Assembly: GCF_036206005.1 (NCBI RefSeq)
Contig: NZ_CP108143.1
Location: 1,550,001-1,614,000, forward strand
Source of the DNA: Streptomyces sp. NBC_00178
GTDB taxonomy: Bacteria; Actinomycetota; Actinomycetes; Streptomycetales; Streptomycetaceae
DNA length: 64,000 bases
Reading direction: 5' to 3'
The notes under the pieces are model-generated. The model was not told the DNA's origin. It did no database searches and saw only the letters and a program-made list of their open reading frames with translations. Of the stretch, positions 42,084 through 50,655 are shown one piece after another. Position 1 is the first letter of the stretch. Each line of letters opens with the position of its first letter. The position numbers and the translations under genes are program-made.

Positions 42084-42434
42084 GTGCGAACCGGGGGCTC
42101 CGGGCTCCTGGTCCGCACGGTCCTTCCCGCCATCCGCCGGCCGCCCGCGTCCATGCTCACCGCGCCCGAGGCGGAGGCGTCGATGCGCGCGTTCCTGAAC
42201 GAGCGGGTCGCCAACCTGAGTGGCGCCATGGGCGGCGAGGACGCCGAGCTGCGGGCGGCGCTGATCGTCAGCAGCATCCTCGGGCTCACGGTCGCCCGCC
42301 ACTTCCTGCACCTCGACGCGTTCGCCGGAGCCACCGACACCGACATCGCCCGCGTCGCCCGGCCATGGGTCACCACCGGAGCCGACACTCCCCCCGGGCA
42401 CCACCAGTTCCCGGCAGCCACCGAGGCGGACTGA
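42084..42434 (+). pseudogene. TetR-family regulator remnant (C-terminal domain only)
   Basis: The frame reads ASMRAFLNERVANLSGAMGGEDAELRAALIVSSILGLTVARHFLHLDAFAGATDTDIARVARPWV, the end of a TetR ligand/dimer domain. The DNA-binding HTH is missing and only about 35 bp separate it from the PLA2 stop. No ribosome site precedes the GTG at 42084. Read as a decayed gene. Confidence 0.6.
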
Positions 42435-42772
42435 TGTCACCGCGGGGCGAAGCCTCCAGCACCCTCCGACGGGAACCGGCGTCGAACAGAGGCCGGTCCA
42501 GCACCCTCCAATAGGAACCGGCGTCGAACAGAGGACGATCGCCCAGCGGGTCGCCTTCCTCCGTCTCATGACCCGGAGAGCGACCGAGGCGCTCGGCCGC
42601 GAGAACGCCGCACTGGAAGGGGAGTCCGTCGCCGGGGCGGCACCCGGGCCCGCCACCTGAGGGAAGGCCGGACAGGCGCCCCGTCCCGGCGCCCGTCGAC
42701 GGCCCCGGTCGGCGCGACGGCCCGCCCGCCTCCTTCGAGGCGGGCGGGCCGTCGGAATGTCCGGACCGGGTG
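42435..42772. other. Non-coding stretch with 42-bp tandem repeat
   Basis: Two copies of a 42-bp unit at 42455-42496 and 42497-42538 (about 37 of 42 positions equal). 42540-42660 has a readable frame (RVAFLRLMTRRATEALGRENAALEGE) without start or known family. A terminator lies at 42716-42753. Confidence 0.55.
42716..42753. terminator. 17-bp stem hairpin terminator of the S1 protease gene
   Basis: Perfect 17-bp arms (42716-42732 / 42737-42753) with loop CTTC, 20 bp beyond the stop of the protease gene. Confidence 0.8.
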
Positions 42773-43858
42773 TCAGCCGATCTCGGCGCCGAATGCCGCC
42801 AGCGCCTCGGGCACCGGCTGGAAGAACGTCTCGCCGCCGGCGGAGCAGTCGCCGCTGCCACCGGAGGTCAGGCCGATCGCGGTGTCGCCGGCGAACAGCG
42901 AACCGCCGCTGTCGCCCGGTTCAGCGCAGACCGTCGTCTGGATGAGGCCGTTGACGATGTCGCCGTTGCCGTAGTTGACGGTGGCGTCCAGGGCGGTGAC
43001 CTCGCCGTCGTGGACCTGGGTCGTGGAGCCGCTGCGGGTCACCGTCATGCCGACGGTCGCGTCGCCCGCCTTGGTGATCGCCTGGGTGGAGCCGTTGTAG
43101 AGGTCCACCTCGCTCGGGTGCGCCGTGTCCGACGTGTACTTGACGAGTCCGTAGTCGTTGTCCGGGAAGCTCGACCCCTCGTTGGCGCCGATCTCACCGC
43201 CGCCCTGGGAGTCCGACCAGCTGGTGATCGACTCGGTGCAGTGCCCGGCCGTCAGGAAGTACGGCTCGCCGCCCTTGACCACGTTGAAGCCCAGGGAGCA
43301 GCGCCCGCCGTTGCCCCAGATCGCGTCGCCTCCGGCGATGAGCGGCTTGAACTCCCCCGCCGACTTGGTGAGCTCGGCCTTGCCGCCGAGACCCTTGACG
43401 ACCGCACTGAGCTTATCCCAGGCCGCACCGTCGACCGTGCGGTCGGCGGTGACGACGATCTTGTTACTGACCGGGTCGACGGCCCAGGAGGTGCCCGGGA
43501 TGGTCGCCTTGGCCGAGAGGGTCCGGCGGGCGTTCGTCAGCTCGGCGAGTGTGTTCTGGACGAGTCTGGCCTTGCCGCCGGCCTGGCGGACGTGCTCGGC
43601 CGCTGCCTCGTCGACGACGTTGACGACGAGGTTCTTGGTCCCGGCGTCGTAGTACGCGCCCGCCGCGTCGCCGCCCAGAGCCTTGTCGAGGCTGGCGGCG
43701 AGACTTCCGGCCGAGTGGGCGGTGAGGGTCTTCGCCGTGAACTGGGGTACGTCGTCACTGGCGTTCGCAGTCTGGAACGTCACTCCTGCTGCGACCAGGG
43801 CGAGGACGGCCGATCCGGCCATCGCCGCGCGCTTCCTGGATATGCGTCGGTGCTTCAA
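42773..43858 (-). CDS. Streptogrisin-type S1 serine protease with propeptide
   Basis: 361 residues from TTG 43856-43858 with AGGAGG six bases before it. A signal peptide ([22 protein letters not shown]) and an alpha-lytic-type propeptide (about 30-170) precede the catalytic domain starting near [10 protein letters not shown]. Triad: TAGHC (His), DNDYGLV (Asp), PGDSGGSL (Ser). Cys pairs CSLGF/GHC and VCAEPG/GDCSAGG are as in streptogrisins C/D. The propeptide acts as a folding chaperone and is cut off outside the cell. Confidence 0.92.
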   Translation of the reverse strand: MKHRRISRKRAAMAGSAVLALVAAGVTFQTANASDDVPQFTAKTLTAHSAGSLAASLDKALGGDAAGAYYDAGTKNLVVNVVDEAAAEHVRQAGGKARLVQNTLAELTNARRTLSAKATIPGTSWAVDPVSNKIVVTADRTVDGAAWDKLSAVVKGLGGKAELTKSAGEFKPLIAGGDAIWGNGGRCSLGFNVVKGGEPYFLTAGHCTESITSWSDSQGGGEIGANEGSSFPDNDYGLVKYTSDTAHPSEVDLYNGSTQAITKAGDATVGMTVTRSGSTTQVHDGEVTALDATVNYGNGDIVNGLIQTTVCAEPGDSGGSLFAGDTAIGLTSGGSGDCSAGGETFFQPVPEALAAFGAEIG

Positions 43859-44282
43859 CTTCGACCTCCTGTGGGGCCGTGCACGGGCAAGTGGGGTGCC
43901 CGGAACACGGAGGATGGGGCGCCCACTATTCCGACGCCGCCGATAGCCCACAAGACCGACTTCCGGACGCGCACACGACGACGACCGTTCGCTCCCGGCT
44001 TGTTCACAACCCGGGCTCCGCACCACGTCGGTTCCGTTCGCGAACACCCGGTGCGATCGGAGATCGGCAGCGGGTGAGGACTAGTCCTGTCCTGTAATCG
44101 CGCCTGGAGTCCGGATGCCGCGCAGGGCGTCCCTGATGCCGAACACCACCCGACGCGCCCGGACGCCCCGAACGCCCCCGGTTCATCCCGACGGGGAGTG
44201 CCGGGATCGCTTTCGATAGGACATCATCGAACTGGCAACACCCATCGGGCAGTTGGCGCCCGAACCGAGTGGAGGGGGCGGC
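43859..44282. other. Intergenic region between protease and hydrolase
   Basis: Divergent promoter region, 424 bp. I see no gene, repeat or hairpin of note beyond the TTG and GTG ribosome sites at its ends. Confidence 0.6.
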
Positions 44283-45170
44283 GTGCGAAGTCGGGTGCGC
44301 ACGGCGGACGGACGGCATCTGATGGTCGAGCGTCAGGGGGATCCGCGAGGCAGACCGGTGTTCCTCCTGCACGGGATGCCGGGCAGCAGGCTGGGCCCGG
44401 CTCCTCGCGGAATGGTCCTCTACCAGCGCAAGACGCAGCTGATCACGTACGACCGCCCGGGATACGGCGGCTCGGACCGGCTGCCGGGGCGCCGGGTGAG
44501 GGACGTCGTGGAGGACGTGCGGGCCATAGCGGACTCGCTCGGCCTCGAACGCTTCGCCGTGGTGGGCCGCTCCGGCGGCGCCCCTCATGCCCTGGCCTGC
44601 GCCGCGCTGCTGCCCGAACGGGTCACCCGGGGCGCGGCGCTGGTCAGCCTGGCCCCGTGGGACGCGGCCGGGCTGGACTGGTTCGACGGGATGGCGGCCT
44701 CGAACGTCCTCGCCTACTCCACCGCGGCGGCGGATCCCGAGGGGCTGGCGGAATCCTTCATCAGCCGCTCCGCCGAGATCCGGCAGAACCCGGTCCGACT
44801 GCTGGACGACCTGCGCCGGGAGCTGACCGACTCCGACCGGACGGTGGTCAACGACGCCGGAATCCGCACGATGCTCCTCGCCAACTACCGCGAGGGTCTG
44901 CGCACTTCGGCGTACGGCTGGATCGACGACGCGATCGCCTTCTGCCGGCCCTGGGGGTTCGATCCGGCGGACATCAGGTGCCCCGTGATGCTGTGGCACG
45001 GTGTGAAGGACGTGTTCTCGCCGGTGGGGCACTCGCGCTGGCTCGCCGGGCGGATCCCGGGCGCCACCACCGTACTGGAACCGGCGGCGGCGCACTTCGA
45101 CGCGCTGTCGGTGCTCCCCACGATCCTCAACTGGCTGCTGGAGGAGAACCCCGAGGCCGCCGTCTGCTGA
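44283..45170 (+). CDS. Alpha/beta hydrolase
   Basis: 295 residues from GTG 44283 preceded by GGAGGGGG. The oxyanion region is VFLLHGMPGSRLGP and the nucleophile elbow VVGRSGGAPHAL (Ser). Acid in HGVKDVFSPVG and His in AAAHFDAL complete the triad. Cytoplasmic, about the usual 280-300 residues. The Leu/Arg-rich cap domain between gives no substrate. Confidence 0.87.
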   Translation: MRSRVRTADGRHLMVERQGDPRGRPVFLLHGMPGSRLGPAPRGMVLYQRKTQLITYDRPGYGGSDRLPGRRVRDVVEDVRAIADSLGLERFAVVGRSGGAPHALACAALLPERVTRGAALVSLAPWDAAGLDWFDGMAASNVLAYSTAAADPEGLAESFISRSAEIRQNPVRLLDDLRRELTDSDRTVVNDAGIRTMLLANYREGLRTSAYGWIDDAIAFCRPWGFDPADIRCPVMLWHGVKDVFSPVGHSRWLAGRIPGATTVLEPAAAHFDALSVLPTILNWLLEENPEAAVC

Positions 45171-45208
45171 TCCAGGCGTCTGCGTACCGCCGGATCAGCG
45201 ATCCCCGT

Positions 45209-45239
45209 GGTCCGGACCCCGTCGACCGGGGCCCGGACC
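45209..45239. terminator. Hairpin terminator between hydrolase and fxsT
   Basis: 12-bp arms with one mismatch (45209-45220 / 45228-45239) in the 75-bp gap between convergent genes. Confidence 0.6.
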
Positions 45240-45245
45240 GACGGC

Positions 45246-48200
45246 TCAGACCGACATCGGTTCCAGTTCCCGCTGGAACCGTGCCTCGTCCCTCGCTATC
45301 CGGGTCAGCGGATGGTCGTCACCGAGCTGGCGCGCCAGCTCGTCACCCGTCTCGGCCCGCACACGCAGCGCCTCGTCCGTGCGGCCCATGGCCGTGAGCG
45401 TGACCGCGAGGTTCGAGGTCATGGCCAGGGTTTCCGGGTGGTGCGCTCCCAGCACCTCCCGGAGCTGGGAGGCAACCCGCCTCTCCGTCTCCAGGACGAT
45501 GTCGAGCTCGCCCAGCTCGGCCGTCGCGTTGGCCAGGTTCATCACGGTGAACAGGGTGTTCGGGTGCTCCCGTCCGAACACCTCGCGCATCGTGGCGACC
45601 ACCCTCTTCAGCAGCTGCTCGGCCTCCCGGGAAGCGCCCGAGCCGGACAGGTAGACGCCGAGGTTGTTCTGCGCGGCGAGGGTGTACGGGTGCCGCTCCC
45701 CCGGCACCTTCATGTAGTGGTCCACCACCTCCTGGGCGGTGTCCCTCGCCTCGACCGCCTCCCCCGAGGCGTACTGGTCGGAGGCCATGTTGAGGTCGCA
45801 GGCCAGCGACTCCGGGTTGACCGAGGTGTACTTGGCCCGGTACCTGGCCCGGGTCGCCACCGTCAGCCGGCGCGCGTCCTCCAGCTGCCCCGCCCTGCGG
45901 AGCGAGACGGCCAGGCTCTTGGCGGCGCTGAGCGTGGTGGGGTAGGTCCGGCCGAGGGTCGCCTTGAGGCTGTCGTAGGTGCGGCTCAGCAATGCGACGG
46001 AGTCCTCGTAACGCCCGACCTCGCGCAGGTCGCGAGCCAGGTTCAGCGCGGACGAGAGGCTGTGCGGGTGCTCCTGGCCCAGCACCTCGGACCGCAGGTC
46101 GTAGCAGTCCTGGTCGATCTCCCTGGCCCTGGCGTACTGCCCGACGCTCCGCAGGTTCAGTGCCAGGTTGTTGGCCGCGGCGAGCGTCCGTGCGTGCCGC
46201 TCGTGGAAGATCTGGTTGAACCCGTCGTGGGCCTCCGTCGCCAGCTCGATCGCCTTCGCGTAGTCCCCGAGGAGCCCCAGGTCGATCGCCAGGCTGCTGG
46301 TGGTCATGTAGGTGTGCGGATGCTCCGGTCCCAGCACCTCGCGCTGGAGCCGGAGGGTGTACTCGTCGAGTTCCTTGGCCTCGACGTAGCGCCCGCGGGT
46401 GCGGAGGATGTTCGACAGGTGGAAGCAGAGGTACAGGTACTGGATGTCGCGCTCGCCCAGCATCTCCAGCCACACCTCGCGCAGTTCCTCCCCCAGTGTC
46501 CCGGCGGTCCGGACGTCACCGCGCTTCCAGAGGTACCGCACACGGTCGATCAGCAGCCTGCGGGTCTCGTGGTCCCTGCAGTAGCGGGCGTCCGAAGTGC
46601 CCAGGTGCGGCCAGATCGTGGCGAAGCGCGGCCATGTCGCCGGGTTGTCGATCGGCTCGGTGTCGTCGGGCCGGGCGCCCGCCAGAATGAGGTGGACGAC
46701 GTGCCTGGCCTCGGCCTGCTCCTCCTCGCTGAGCTGTGCCCTGATCACCGCCTGCACGAGACGGTGCACCTGGATCGAGTTGGACACCTGGTCGACCTTG
46801 GCCAGGGCGAAGCGGCCGATCTCCCGGATGACCCGGCCCAGGACGAGCTTCTCCTGCAGGGAGGCGTCGTACGGCTTCAGTGCCTCGATCATCTCCTTGC
46901 TGTAGAGAAGATTGGCGGAGATCGGCTCGGGCGCGAAGAACGCGCAGAGCTGCAGCAGCCGTACCGCGGCGGGCGACCGCTCCTTGAGGCGTTCGATGGA
47001 GATGTTCCAGGTCGCCGCGACGGGCTGCGGATAGCCGGCCGGCTGGTTCAGGGCCAGGACCTGTGGGGCCTGCTGGGCGAGCTGCTCCAGGTAGGCGTCG
47101 ATGGGGGTGGCGGTCTCCGCGATCCATGCGGCTGCCTGCTCGACCGCGAGGGGAAGGTCACCGACGGCTGTGGCGACCTGCGCCGCGTCCTCCACGCTGA
47201 GGCCGGGTGCCCTGCGCTGCAGGTGCTCGATCGACTCCTCCCTCAGGAACACGTCGACCGGAAGCGCGTCCCCGTGCTGGGACCACGCCTGGTTCCGTGA
47301 CGTGACCAGGATGTGCCCGGAGCCGCCCTGCGGGAAGTAGCGCCTGAGCCGCTCCGGGTCGTCGGCGTTGTCGAAGACCAGCAGCCACCGGTCCGAGGGC
47401 ACCCCTCGCCTCAGCAGGTCCACGGCCTCCTGGGAGGCCGCCGCCATGTCGTCGCCGCCCTGGGCGCCGAGCCGTACGGCCAGTTCGGCGAGCCCCGCGA
47501 TCACGTCGTCCGTCTGCTCGGAGGATATCCACCACACCAGGTCGTAGTCCGCCATGAAGCGGTGCACGTACTCCAGTGCGACCTGGGTCTTGCCCACGCC
47601 GCCGAGACCGTAGAGGGTCTGCGGCTGCGGCAGCACCACGGCCATGCCGCCGCCGAGCTGGTCGCGCATCCGCTCCAGGACGAGGGAGCGCCCGGTGAAC
47701 CCGGGGTTCCGGGGCGGCGCGTTCCAGATCCTGGGTACGGTGCCGGGGAAGCGCGGCCCGGGTGACACCCCGTCCCCGAGCTGCACCGGCCGGTCCAGGG
47801 CGCGCATCAGCGCCGTGGTGGCGTGGACCTCGTCCAGCCGGAACAGGTCGACCGGGTTGCGGTCGATGTAGGGCGCGGACAGGCGCACGTCGCTGATCCT
47901 GAGCGGCAGCAGCTGGCGCCGTCCGCCGCCCGGGTCCTCGGAGACGGCGCGTTCCCAGAGGTCCACGGCGCGCTGGGACTTGAGGTAGGCGCTGGAGAGG
48001 AGGACCACCGTGCGGGCGGCACTCTCCGGTGTGGGCTGCGTGGGATCCGCCGGGCCGGTATCGGCGGAGACGTCGCGCGGGACCACCCGGAATCCGGCTC
48101 GGCTCAGTACGGACTCGATCCAGTCGGCCCACATCCGGTTCTCCGCCACATAGCTGAGGAAGAGATCCGCGGGCAACGCGGGCCTGCGCCGGGTGAACGC

Positions 48201-49181
48201 GTCACGGATGCGCAGCCGCACCTCCTCCCCGACCGGGGGCATGGAGGTGATCTCCTGCTCGGTGACGACCGCGGTGAGACGCTCGAAGGCGGACAGCAGC
48301 GAGTTGGTCAGTCCCGTCTCGTCGCCGAAGGTCGCAAGGGTCTCCTCATAGGCGTAGTAGGGGCGGTACGGGATCTCCACCGCGCCCCAGTACGCGGTGA
48401 GTTCGTCGCCGGAGAGGTCGCGGGGCAGCCGGTCGAACTTGAGCCGTGCCAGCGCACGGCCGGCGTCGGCCTTCTCCTTCTCGCCCTCGTCGATGCGCAT
48501 GGGGACCGGGAAGATGGAGATGGGACGGCCCGTGTACCGCTCGGCGATCTGGCGGGCGACCGAGGCCGCGCCGTCGATGGACTGGTCGCTGAGGGTGAAG
48601 CAGTCGACCAGCACGTCCGGGAGGTGGACGGTGCAGATGTCGGCGATGTCGCTGAGACCCGTCCGGCTGTCGATCAGCACGTAGTCGTAGTTGGCCTTCA
48701 TGTCGTCCCGCAGGGCGTCGAAGAAGTGGCCGCCGCCGAGCCGGTCGTAGAAGTTGTCCCAGTCGAAGGTGGAGACGGTCGCGGAGTACTCGCGGTTCTG
48801 CCGGCCGGCGGACACGAAGTCGAGGGTGCCGCCCCGTGGGAACTCCCAGCCCAGGGCCTCGGGGTTGAGCGAGACCGCGTGCGGCTGTATGCGGGCGTAG
48901 TCGCGGTGCCAGTCGTCCGCGCGCTGTGCGGGATTGGTCGCGGCCCAGGCGTATTCGGTGATCAGGTCGATCACGCCGGTGGTGGCCCCGAGCGTCGAGG
49001 GGTCGAGGAAGGGGTGGAAGAACCGGTGCAGCCCGGGTGCCTCCAGGTCCCAGTCGACGGCCAGTACCCGCTTGCCGTTGGCCGCGAGGATCCAGGCGGT
49101 GTTGGCGAGGGCCATGGTGCGCCCCGTGCCGCCCTTGTACGAGTAGAAAGTGACGACGCGCCCGTCACGCCCGGCTGTCAT
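45246..49181 (-). CDS. fxsT: FxsT: P-loop/TIR/NB-ARC/TPR protein of the FxSxx-COOH system
   Basis: 1311 residues from ATG 49179-49181, overlapping the fxsC stop. A MinD/ParA-like ATPase domain comes first (YSYKGGTGRTMALAN, residues about 13-27; DWDLEAPGLHRF), then a TIR-like segment (ADLFLSYVAENRMWADWIESVLSRAGFRVVPRD, about 345-480), an NB-ARC ATPase (YGLGGVGKTQVAL near 523, LLVFDNADD), and about nine TPR/Kinesin-light-chain-type repeats from about 915 on (LGPEHPHTY, ALNLARDLREVGRY, NPNT-like). This is the multidomain signalling protein of FxSxx-COOH clusters. Proposed to sense or act on the modified peptide; not shown experimentally here. Confidence 0.92.
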   Translation of the reverse strand: MTAGRDGRVVTFYSYKGGTGRTMALANTAWILAANGKRVLAVDWDLEAPGLHRFFHPFLDPSTLGATTGVIDLITEYAWAATNPAQRADDWHRDYARIQPHAVSLNPEALGWEFPRGGTLDFVSAGRQNREYSATVSTFDWDNFYDRLGGGHFFDALRDDMKANYDYVLIDSRTGLSDIADICTVHLPDVLVDCFTLSDQSIDGAASVARQIAERYTGRPISIFPVPMRIDEGEKEKADAGRALARLKFDRLPRDLSGDELTAYWGAVEIPYRPYYAYEETLATFGDETGLTNSLLSAFERLTAVVTEQEITSMPPVGEEVRLRIRDAFTRRRPALPADLFLSYVAENRMWADWIESVLSRAGFRVVPRDVSADTGPADPTQPTPESAARTVVLLSSAYLKSQRAVDLWERAVSEDPGGGRRQLLPLRISDVRLSAPYIDRNPVDLFRLDEVHATTALMRALDRPVQLGDGVSPGPRFPGTVPRIWNAPPRNPGFTGRSLVLERMRDQLGGGMAVVLPQPQTLYGLGGVGKTQVALEYVHRFMADYDLVWWISSEQTDDVIAGLAELAVRLGAQGGDDMAAASQEAVDLLRRGVPSDRWLLVFDNADDPERLRRYFPQGGSGHILVTSRNQAWSQHGDALPVDVFLREESIEHLQRRAPGLSVEDAAQVATAVGDLPLAVEQAAAWIAETATPIDAYLEQLAQQAPQVLALNQPAGYPQPVAATWNISIERLKERSPAAVRLLQLCAFFAPEPISANLLYSKEMIEALKPYDASLQEKLVLGRVIREIGRFALAKVDQVSNSIQVHRLVQAVIRAQLSEEEQAEARHVVHLILAGARPDDTEPIDNPATWPRFATIWPHLGTSDARYCRDHETRRLLIDRVRYLWKRGDVRTAGTLGEELREVWLEMLGERDIQYLYLCFHLSNILRTRGRYVEAKELDEYTLRLQREVLGPEHPHTYMTTSSLAIDLGLLGDYAKAIELATEAHDGFNQIFHERHARTLAAANNLALNLRSVGQYARAREIDQDCYDLRSEVLGQEHPHSLSSALNLARDLREVGRYEDSVALLSRTYDSLKATLGRTYPTTLSAAKSLAVSLRRAGQLEDARRLTVATRARYRAKYTSVNPESLACDLNMASDQYASGEAVEARDTAQEVVDHYMKVPGERHPYTLAAQNNLGVYLSGSGASREAEQLLKRVVATMREVFGREHPNTLFTVMNLANATAELGELDIVLETERRVASQLREVLGAHHPETLAMTSNLAVTLTAMGRTDEALRVRAETGDELARQLGDDHPLTRIARDEARFQRELEPMSV

Positions 49182-50524
49182 ACGTCCTCCGCATTCGTCG
49201 CAGGGTCGTGCCTGTCGGGTATGAACTGTGTGTCGCCCATGGGACCCATCAGCCGCTTCCGTTCGCTCTGCCGTCCGCCCGTGGCGGGGGGATACACCGT
49301 CGCGTGCCGCAGGTACTGCTGCGCGGCCACCTCGACGACCTGGGGAAGCACCTGCCCGAAGGCCTCCATCGTCGGCACGCCCTTGGCGGCGGCCCGGCAG
49401 AAGGCCCTCCCCTGCCGCATCTTCGCCGGCATGGTCTGTTCGAGCTTCTCGGTCAGCTCGGCCTCGGCGGCCCTGCTCTGATGGTCGTCCCGGCACCATG
49501 GGACGACCATGGTCACCCACGGTCTGTTCTGGGCGTCGAAGGCGGCGAGTCTGCGCCTGAGGTCCTCGTCCCGCAGGGCCCAGCGGTCGACCAGGAGTAT
49601 CTCGGGCGTGGTGGGGGGCTGCTTGCCCTCCCGTTGCCCCGTGTCCTCGTCGAACGACGTGATGACCGCCTGGTAGTTGAGGGAGCGGACCAGTTCCTCG
49701 GCGACGTAGGCCAAGGGTTTCGCGGCGGCCGGATGGTAGGGGTTCCAGTCCTGCGGGTGGTCGCCGTAGTACTCGGCGGCCCGCCCCTCCGGGAGGTCGT
49801 GCCGCGTGGGCGCGGCGATGGTGATCTGCATCGGCCGGGGCGCTCCGACGCCGCTGCTGGGGGACCCGAAGGCGCTCGGCGCGAGCCGGTAGTCCACCGG
49901 TCTCCCGGTGTCTATGCGCACCGTGTCGGCGACGCTGACGATGCGTTTGGCCAGCTCGTAGACGGCCCGTTCGTATTCCTGGGCGAAGAGCCTGAGTTTG
50001 ATCAGCCCGTAGAGCCCGTCACTGACGTAACGCTCCCCGAAATCACGGTGGTTGAACTGCAGGCGTTCGGCGGAGCCTGGCATTTGATGGGGTGGGACCG
50101 GAACCCAGAGTGCGGGCACGATGGCCTCCGCGGGCTGGTTCGAGCGTGCCCGGTGGTGGATGGCCCGCTGCTCGAAGGCGTACCACTCCTTGCCGCACAT
50201 CTCGCTGGCGAAATAGCGCGGCGAGAACAGCGGAACGAAGACCCGGCACGTGGCGAGGACATCGCCCAGGCGTTCCGACCAGCCCTCGCCGGAGCGTATC
50301 TCCCGGTCCATGAAACCGGCGGACGCGCCCGCCGGCAGATCGGTCATGGCCATCACGTGACCGCAGAGATCTTGGAATAGCCGTTCGACCCACATGTCGG
50401 GGTCCGTTCCACCGCCGTACCCCGGTGTGTGCGCGTAACTCAGAAAGAAGTACGGCCGATGGTCCGCCGCTCGCTGCTGCGTCGATGCGTGCACACGACC
50501 CCCGTCCTGTGTGAGCACTCGCAT
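49178..50524 (-). CDS. fxsC: FxsC: TIR-like protein of the FxSxx-COOH system
   Basis: 448 residues from ATG 50522-50524; a GTG 30 bases later with GGACGGGGG ahead is an alternative. The N-terminal TIR-like domain has PYFFLSYAHTPG, GFMDREIRSGEGWSERLGDVLATCRVFVPLFSPRYFASEMCGKEWYAF. A second region (ITIAAPTRHDLP ... DWNPYHPAAAKPLAYVAEELVRSLNY) is the conserved FxsC C-terminal part. The stop overlaps fxsT by ATGA. Confidence 0.9.
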   Translation of the reverse strand: MRVLTQDGGRVHASTQQRAADHRPYFFLSYAHTPGYGGGTDPDMWVERLFQDLCGHVMAMTDLPAGASAGFMDREIRSGEGWSERLGDVLATCRVFVPLFSPRYFASEMCGKEWYAFEQRAIHHRARSNQPAEAIVPALWVPVPPHQMPGSAERLQFNHRDFGERYVSDGLYGLIKLRLFAQEYERAVYELAKRIVSVADTVRIDTGRPVDYRLAPSAFGSPSSGVGAPRPMQITIAAPTRHDLPEGRAAEYYGDHPQDWNPYHPAAAKPLAYVAEELVRSLNYQAVITSFDEDTGQREGKQPPTTPEILLVDRWALRDEDLRRRLAAFDAQNRPWVTMVVPWCRDDHQSRAAEAELTEKLEQTMPAKMRQGRAFCRAAAKGVPTMEAFGQVLPQVVEVAAQQYLRHATVYPPATGGRQSERKRLMGPMGDTQFIPDRHDPATNAEDV

Positions 50525-50655
50525 CCTGGAGTGGAACGCTCGATGCGAGCGGAATCATCATTACGGAGCGGACCGCACTCCACCCCACTGCCGTTCGGTC
50601 ATTCACCGCTGCTTTTCAGTCATCCGTCCCCACGCGCGGTCAGCACTCCCCTTGA

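Noticed and set aside
42540..42660. Frame with RENAALEGE as a transposase OrfA end
   Set aside because: Too short and without other IS features.
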